A DNA stretch of 64,000 nucleotides from Sequoia sempervirens (Eukaryota > Streptophyta > Pinopsida > Cupressales > Cupressaceae). Below, one piece after another: positions 57,483 through 64,000 of this stretch. The DNA is taken from contig VDFB02373365.1 in NCBI GenBank assembly GCA_007258455.2, positions 217,801,765-217,865,764 of the forward strand, written 5' to 3'. The position numbers and the translations under genes are program-made. The stretch's first letter is position 1. Each line of letters starts with the position of its first letter. A model generated the notes under the pieces. It saw only the letters and a program-made list of their open reading frames with translations, had not been told where the DNA came from and searched no databases.

Positions 57483-60400
57483 CCAAAGAGGAATTTCAGA
57501 AAATTCCAGTCTGCTCGGATTCCAATGGAGTAACCAAGAAACACCTACTTAATCCTTAGATTCGATCATTTTTCATTAGTAGACCACGAGAGAGATCCAA
57601 ATATAGCATGAATAAACCAGCAAATGCAACACAAATTACAAATGAATCCAACTGCTTCATGTTCCTTTGTTTTTTTACCAAATTTCAGAAAAATCCGTGA
57701 GGGACGGACTTCCACGAAGAACAAGCTAGAAGGATTTTCGGGAAAACAGGGGAACACCAGATTTCAGAGAAATCCGGCCTTGACAGACATCCGCGGGCAA
57801 GGCAAAGTTCCGAACCAAAGGAGAATCCAGAGTGAGGGCTTCGGCACAAGTTTAGAGTCTCGCAGAGAAGTCTCAGCAAATGACGGATGTCACGCCGAAA
57901 GGTCATCAAAAAAGCGGGTCTCTCCAAGACAGGGTAGCTTCAGTGTGAGGTCTCAACAAAAGGGAACATAGCATTCCAATCGGAATGAGCCAGGGGGAGT
58001 CGGGGTAAGGTCCCAACGAGGGTAGGATGCTATGCCGACTAAGGCCAAGCTTGGATTCAGTAGAGGTCCCAATGAAAAGGTATGGGCTTGCTAGGAAAAG
58101 AGGGTTTCGCCATAACGTCCTGGCAAACTGTGAAAGTCACAGTGAAGGGAAGGCACTGACAGGGGCTCAGAATCTCGCGATGACGTCTCAGCGAACGATG
58201 GATATCTCCCCGACAGACAAAGTTCAGCGAAGGCTGTGGTACTCAGTAAAAGGTCTCGCCAAAGGCGAAAATTACAGCGACAGAATGGGAATCGGCAAGG
58301 CCTTTGGGAGTCACTATGACATCTCAACGACTTAGTTTATCTTGCCGACAGGGAGACTTCGGAAAAATGATAGTGCTCAGTGGGAAGTCTCGCCGAAAGA
58401 CGACAGTCATAGCGAAGCAAATAAATATCTGTGAAGTTCAAACAGATATCACCATGACCTCTTGGTGACCAGGGATAGTCCTGCCGAAAGTAAAGGTGAA
58501 CAAACACATCGGTAAGAGATTTTTTCACGGGGTGAGGTCTTGGCGAAAGCCAAGGTTTCGCCAACTGATGGGCATACAAGATCCTGTCGGTGTAAGAATG
58601 AAAATATCATGGTGAGCCAACATGAACAAAGGAAGACCACCTAAGAAAACCTCAAGGTGATTGATATATGGTCTCAACAAACCCAAATGGTTACAGAGAA
58701 GGGAATCCGAAAGAGATGGAGAGTCCCAAACTGTGACGCTACGACATGATTTCACCCGGACACCGAATCAACTGCGGATTTCGATGAGTCTAAACCAGGG
58801 AAAGCTAAGGATGGGTCCTCTCATGAAATTCCTTATATTCTAGGTCAATCCTAAGATGAAGTCTTTTGTTATAGCATTGCCCTAGGTTTACACCCCGTTC
58901 ACTCGCCATTAGCACGCAGGCCAAAAATTAGTTATCCCAACAGTTAAGTCGCCGCTAGGGTTTACGAATTACTCTCAGGCAAGACGCATCAGAATGCAAA
59001 TGAACATGTGAATTCAAAACTCGCCTGGGAGACAACAAGGATGCAACACTGAATAACCCTAGCACAAAACGCATAGGAAACCGAAGCCAACAAGCCCCAA
59101 ACATTTCAAAATGAAGTTAATTAATCACAGAGAAGCACATATTAGCTCAAATGATGGAAAATAGTGAACTTCATGGCGCGAAAGATCTCAGAAATCAAGT
59201 AGGATCTAGCCTTCAAAGCACGTACGAACCCATTAATTCCACAGACCAGACAACCACAAAAAGGAATCCAGGAAACCGATGGCAAGGCAAAAATCAGGAA
59301 AATCCAGATCATGCGAAAATCCATGAAGACCCAAAATTCCCGAGTCATGGTGACAAAACCAGAGTCCAAGTAGGATCCGGGAAAATCCAACCAGGGCGGA
59401 AAATCCCAAATCAAGGCAAAACCCTGAAATTCATCCAGAACTCAAGATTTTCAATGAATAAATTGGGAAAACACTTAGGCAATAAAAATAAACATTCAAG
59501 CACCGTGCCCAAGTAAGACCAAAACCTCAAAAGAAAGGGCCAGAAAACCAAAAAATGAAGTGAAAGAGGGTCCCTGCTTTCAGCGGGGTGTGTGTGCGAA
59601 AAATTGCACAACAAATGGCAACTTCCACTGGGAAAATGCTCCAGAGAATTTGATGACGAACATGAATCCAGAACCCAGAATCTCTGGTTTCATTCTCACT
59701 ATCAAACAAACAAGTAAAAATGCAAGATTTAAAGAATTAGAACTAAAGGAAAGACCAAACCTTTCATAAACTAAAAATCCAAGTGTGTGCACATGAGTTC
59801 ATTCTCTCCTTAAGTTACTACAGAAACCGAGTTCAGTCAAGTGAGGCTACGTAAGGATTCTAACTTCAAAAGCAACCTAGATAGATCCTCGCTGCCAGTC
59901 AGATGTCTATAGCCCTGACGAGGTTATCACTGTGATTCTCCTGAACATAGCTCTACTGCTATCCAGGCATCGATAGCCCCAGTAGAGATATTCAGGTACC
60001 CCTGATGAGTTGAATTTATTCTTTTGATATTCAACACTTCATTTTTTATTTTATTTTCTTTTGATATTCAACGTATGTCTCTTTCATTTCAACCTATGAA
60101 TAGTGAAGTTCACACTCAGGGCCGAGAACCATAGTGGCACTGAAGCAGAAATAGGATTTTTCACGTGACAAGACTTCACCAGGATTCCTATAGTGACAAC
60201 AGGATTCTTAAGATATATGATGGATATAAGATTTTCAAAGTACTTCAAGTTCAATTCCACACCAATGACTCAACCTTCTATAAATCCGACATTAAGACTG
60301 TTAGCAATAGCAAAGACTTCAACCGTCCTTTCAAGATGCAAGACTAAAGCTCACCAATGAAATACGTAGAACAACTCCAGAAAAGAAAAATCTATCACAC

Positions 60401-60568
60401 AGGTGCAACACATACGGGCGAAAATAGAGAAAACCCCCAAAACAAAAAGAAGGAAACCTAACCTAACCAAAACAAAACAAAACAAAAGCAGAAAGGGGAA
60501 ACCCTAATCTAACCAATATACAGGACTAGAGCTGAAACAACTCAAGACTGGAAATAATGCTTCAAATA
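57483..60568 (-). repeat. G1 3' LTR upstream part and 3' UTR, contig C copy
   Basis: Counterpart of 16,978-20,080. The TCGCCGAGACCT-like word array spans about 57,800-58,740. The two covarying hairpins lie at about 59,885-60,000. No domain-bearing ORF is present. The LTR start is again not definable. Confidence 0.6.
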
Positions 60569-61930
60569 CTACCCATTGACAGGCAGTGGGATATCCTCTC
60601 CAGTGAGAGTTTTCAAACGGAAGGCATTATCTCCCAGGATCTTCGAGATCTGGTAAGGTATAAGCCAAAGTTTATCAAATTTTTCATGCTCTCCCTTACG
60701 GTCATGGGCTTTATCCCAGAAAAGAACCAAGTCAGAGATCCTAAATGCTTTAACCTTGGCTCTCTTATCAAACCATCTCTTGACAACCCCTTGATGCTTA
60801 GCAAAATTGTCTAGTGCTTTATCTCTCTTTTCTTCAAGGTGCAATAGTTCGGCAAGTCTTTCCTCACGTATGTCTTCCTCCTCATAATATTCATTGATGA
60901 ACTGAAGGGTAGGAATTCTCAATTGTATGGGAAACATAGGGTCTAGGCCATAAACCAAATGGTAGGGTGACATCCCTATGGAAGCTTTGTGTCGGGTGTG
61001 GTCTGCCCAAAGAGAAAATCTAAGTTGGGTATGCCAATCCTTCAGATTATGTTCTAACAGTTTGCCAATAATAGTCAACAGATTTTTGTTGGATGACTCT
61101 GCTAACCCATTACCCTGGGGGTAGTAATTAGATGCAAATTTTATAATGATCCCATGATCAAAATCCCAATTGGAAAATTTCAATGATGAAAATGTGGAGC
61201 CATTATCACATACCAAAGACATAGGGCATCCAAAACGATTAAGAATACCAGATTCAAGGAAATTAACTACTACCTCAAACGTACACTGTTTGCATGCAAG
61301 AGCTTATGTCCATCGTGTAAAGTAATTAGTAACAGTGAGAATGTACCTGTGACTAGCAAAGGAGGGTGGATTGATGCGGCCAATGAAGTCCATTCCCCAT
61401 TGTGTGAAAGGTTTTACCTCAAAAATTGGCTGAAGTGGGAGTGTTGCATACTTCTCTCTAGTAGTGGAAGTTTGGCACACATGACAGGTCCTGACATGAC
61501 TGTGGGTGTCTTTGAACAATGTGGGCCAATAGTAACCAACTCTTAGAATCTGGTTCACTATAGATGGTGTTGATCCATGTCCTGTACCGTATCTATCATG
61601 GAATTCTAACATCACTCTTGTGGATTATGCCTTTCCTAGGCACCTCAAGTACACTCCCTCATGATTTTTCTTGTATAAAATAGCTCCTTTCAGCATGAAA
61701 CTATCACTCTTTAAGCTCAATTCCCTTCTTTGTATTGAATTAAGATGGTCAGGGCATCTCTAAGTTAGGAGATAATAAACAACATCATCATACCATTCTC
61801 CTGGAGAAACATCCTCCAAAGTATAAGCCTGGGCTGTAAGATCAGGGCCTGTCTCTGCCATTGTCTTCGTGAGCCCCTTCCCTCTTACCAGCTTCATGGG
61901 TTGAATCTCTATATCATACTCTTGCAGCAT
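60569..61930 (-). pseudogene. G1 integrase, contig C copy
   Basis: Same layout as contig B: HHCC region with HDRYGTGH and HVRTCHVCQ, core with WGMDFIGRINPPS, LVCDNGSTF and GNGLAESSNKN (D-D-E), C-terminal KFDKLWLIPYQI. The segment 61,304-61,615 is open through the CAG that is TAG in contig B. The remaining stops are shared. Confidence 0.86.
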
Positions 61931-62320
61931 AGTTACCCACCTGGCTCTTCATTCTCCCAGTTCATTTTGTATCAATAGCAGCTTGACTGCAGGATCAAGA
62001 ACTATAGCAAAGATCTTGTTCCTAAGGATATAATGTCTGAATTTCTTAACTGCCCTGACTAAGGCATAAGCCTATTTTACCACATTTGGGTACTTCAGTT
62101 CTGCATCTTTCAACAGTGTGCTCATGAATGTTATAGGGTGCTCATTTCCTTGGTAAGATTTCTGAGTTAATATAGCAACACAGGAGTGGTCAGAAGCAAA
62201 TGAATATATGTAGAATGGTTTGGCATAATCAGGGCTTACTAAAACCGGAGCTTCAGCAATAGCTCTCTTTATTTTAGAAAATGCTTCTTTTTCTTCTGCA
62301 TTCCATTCCACCTTGGCCTC
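61931..62320 (-). pseudogene. G1 RT-tethered RNase H, contig C copy
   Basis: VEWNAEEKEAFSKIKRAI, PFYIYSFASDHSCVAILTQ and HPITFMSTLLKDAELKYPNV are readable. The first Asp is substituted as in contig B. It keeps the KIFAIVLDPAVKLLL stretch near 61,975-62,020 that is rearranged in contig B. Stops: TAG at 62,321 and at the end of VVK. Confidence 0.78.
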
Positions 62321-63034
62321 CTATTTCAGCATCGCGTTCAAGGGCTTGACTATCTCTGGAAATCTAGTGATGAACTTCCTGACAAAATTGATTTTTCCAA
62401 AGAACGACTTCATTTCTTTTTTACTAGCAGGTGGTGGGATCTTGAGAATAGCTTCTATGCATTCTGGATCAATTGTAATCCCCTTCTCAGAGATAATATT
62501 CCCTAGTAACTTACCTTCTGTAACTCCAAAGATGCATTTCTTTGGGTTGAGGGATATGCCAAACTCCCTGCATTTCTGGAAAAATTTACACAGGTCTAAG
62601 ATATGGTCACCCCTCTTCTTGGAGAAGACAGTAAGGTCATCCATGTAAATGATTATGCACTTCCCAATTATTTCCTTGAAGGCTATGTCCATTTCTCTCT
62701 GGAACGTAGCTCCAGCATTAATCAGGTCGAAAGGCATTCTTCTATAAGCAAAAGTGCCCCACTTAGTGGTGAAAGCAGTCTTATGTCTATCCTCATATTG
62801 CACCATAACCTGGTTATATCCCGAATATCCATCCAAGAAAGACATCATTTGAGATTCGTTGACAATCTGGAGTACTTCATCCAGTGAGGGTACTGGATAA
62901 TTATCCTTTTCTGACGCCCTATTCAAGTTCCTGAAATCTACACACAGTCTGATTTCGCCATTTTTCTTTCGTACAGAAACTAGGTTTGCAACCCAAGTGG
63001 AGTATCTGACTGGAAATATGATTCTCGCAGACAA
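62321..63034 (-). pseudogene. G1 reverse transcriptase, contig C copy (frame intact)
   Basis: 237 codons without a stop or shift, with all RT motifs (LDGYSGYNQ, RRMPFDLINAG, IYMDDLTVFSK) and the end of the domain MKSFFGKINFVRKFITRFP. It shows the reading that contig B lost by a base deletion. It starts after a TAG shared by both arms at the linker/RT border. Confidence 0.9.
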
Positions 63035-63040
63035 CAGCTT

Positions 63041-63646
63041 CTACACTTCTCTTTGTATTACAGGTTCTAGTAGAGCATTAACAAGCCTTTGCCTCTGTCT
63101 AAAAGGTTTTACCCCCAGATTGAGAGGGATAGTATGAGTTATGACTGATGTGTCATAAGTTTTCAAGTCCTCATAACTCCAGGCTATCACGTCTAGATAT
63201 TTGTGCAATGCATCAATGATTCCCCATCTTTCTTTTGGGGTGCACACTTTTCCAATAAGAATATTTTTCACATCCTCGTGGGATCCCACATTATACTCAT
63301 CACATTGTCCACTAATGGACTCCTTCCTAGCATCTTGATCCTGGTCTCTGATTTTATGCAGATCAAAAATCCTTTCTAATTGCACCATTCCTCTGGGAAT
63401 AGTGTTGGTCTTCAAATTGATTACCCCTTCTAAGTCTATTTCCGCCTCCTCAGGCTCGATTTCATCAATGATTTGAGAAGCAAACACATCTGTGTTTGTG
63501 ATAAAATCCATAATATGTTTATCCTCCTCAAACACTTGGAAGCTGGTAACATTATCAGGCACTGAGGGTACTGGAGTCAGTTCCACTGTAAACTTCTTTA
63601 ATCCAAAAAGAGATAAAGGCTGCAGAGTACCGGCTACATGGGCCAA
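63041..63646 (-). pseudogene. G1 linker between RNase H and RT, contig C copy
   Basis: The translated 201 residues are identical to 13,918-14,523. The first part overlaps the end of the upstream RNase H (HVAGTLQPLS). It contains the acidic EIEPEEAEIDLEG patch and the RT lead-in. Confidence 0.78.
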
Positions 63647-64000
63647 AGAATCAGCTGTCTAGTTTTTACTTTGTGGAATCAGCTGAATGTTAAAGGCATC
63701 AAATCCTTCAATAAGGTCCCATACTCTGTGTCTGTAATTAGTCATCCTTCTGTCATGGCAGGAGTACTACCTTCTAACTTGTTTAACTACTAATTCAGAA
63801 TCTCCATACACTTGCAAGATCTTAACCTTCTTCCTCAGGGCCATCAACAATCCATGAACTAAGGCTTCATATTCTGCTACATTATTGGTACAATGGAACT
63901 GAATTCTATGAGCAGTGAAGAATGTCTTACCTTTTGGGCGAATTAGCTCAAATCCTGCTCCAGCTCCTTGCTTTGATTTAGACCCATCAAATCTCAGAGT
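63614..64000 (-). pseudogene. G1 additional RNase H upstream of RT, contig C copy (cut by window)
   Basis: Minus reading from the window end gives LRFDGSKSKQGAGAG, NNVAEYEALVHGL, VYGDSELVVKQV and TADSLAHVAG, so the catalytic D-E-D-D residues are present. The TAG stop before TADSLA (63,659-63,661) is shared with contig B. Confidence 0.78.

Larger units (their letters stand above)
55677..64000 (-). mobile_element. Ty3/gypsy element G1, contig C copy (runs off window)
   Basis: Mirror of the contig B copy: 3' LTR from 55,677, integrase, RNase H, RT, linker and the start of the upstream RNase H at the window end. It has the same LTR deletion and most of the same stops, so it descends from the same insertion. 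Private differences exist: RT frame intact here, TAG at 62,321 where contig B has CAG, and CAG near 61,433 where contig B has TAG at 16,114. Confidence 0.92.

Noticed and set aside
1..64000. CRISPR array, bacterial operon or phage system
   Set aside because: No direct-repeat/spacer array and no prokaryotic genes. All strong coding signals are plant retrotransposon domains. The tandem arrays seen are degenerate minisatellites.

Overview
The window is nuclear DNA from a large, repeat-rich plant genome. A gymnosperm or similar giant genome is plausible but not proven. The evidence is plant Ty3/gypsy and Ty1/copia polyproteins, a plant initiator-Met primer site (TGGTATCAGAGC), LTRs of over 1 kb to over 4 kb, nested insertions, and stop codons consistent with decay of methylated cytosines. 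I see no bacterial genes, operons, CRISPR arrays or rRNA. Almost everything after position 5,214 is retrotransposon. Two runs of exactly 100 N (5,114-5,213 and 29,276-29,375) split the window into three contigs.

Contig A (1-5,113) is AT-rich low-copy-looking DNA. It has a set of short candidate exons on the minus strand with good splice signals, possibly the 3' end of a host gene I do not recognise.

Contig B (5,214-29,275) holds the following, in order. First comes a plus-strand gypsy element (G1) from within its 5' LTR to the end of its 3' LTR at 21,886, in the order LTR, PBS, gag, PR, an extra RNase H, RT, the usual RNase H, IN, LTR. Its 5' LTR contains a single reading frame of about 1,180 codons. 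Next is a minus-strand gag/protease remnant of a second gypsy (G2), interrupted by G1. Then come a spacer with a possible kinesin-like fragment, a chain of perfect hairpins, and the first 3.3 kb of a plus-strand copia element (C1).

Contig C (29,376-64,000) holds a decayed minus-strand gypsy (G3: IN, RNase H, RT, G-patch-like segment, PR, gag). G3's presumed 5' leader and LTR carry a 21-bp repeat array and TATA motifs. A complete minus-strand copia element follows (43,650-51,573, with both LTRs, PBS and an imperfect TSD), and a 993-bp TIR transposon lies inside its pol. After that the order of contig B appears again in reverse: spacer, G2 remnant (plus), G1 (minus, running off the window).

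The largest-scale feature is therefore an inverted duplication. Positions 13,564-29,275 mirror 48,238-64,000, with coordinate sums near 77,513-77,566. The arms share insertion junctions and most disabling mutations but also have private ones. Because the arms lie on different contigs, mis-scaffolded haplotypes are as likely as a real palindrome.

Inferred order of events: G2 is old; G1 and C1 inserted into it and its surroundings; the TIR element hit C1; the locus then duplicated, or split into two alleles. None of the elements looks autonomous. The most interesting signals are the LTR-encoded frame and its loss from the 3' LTR, the RNase H upstream of RT in G1, two covarying hairpins downstream of G1 integrase, the hairpin chain, and the 7-residue-period array in G3.
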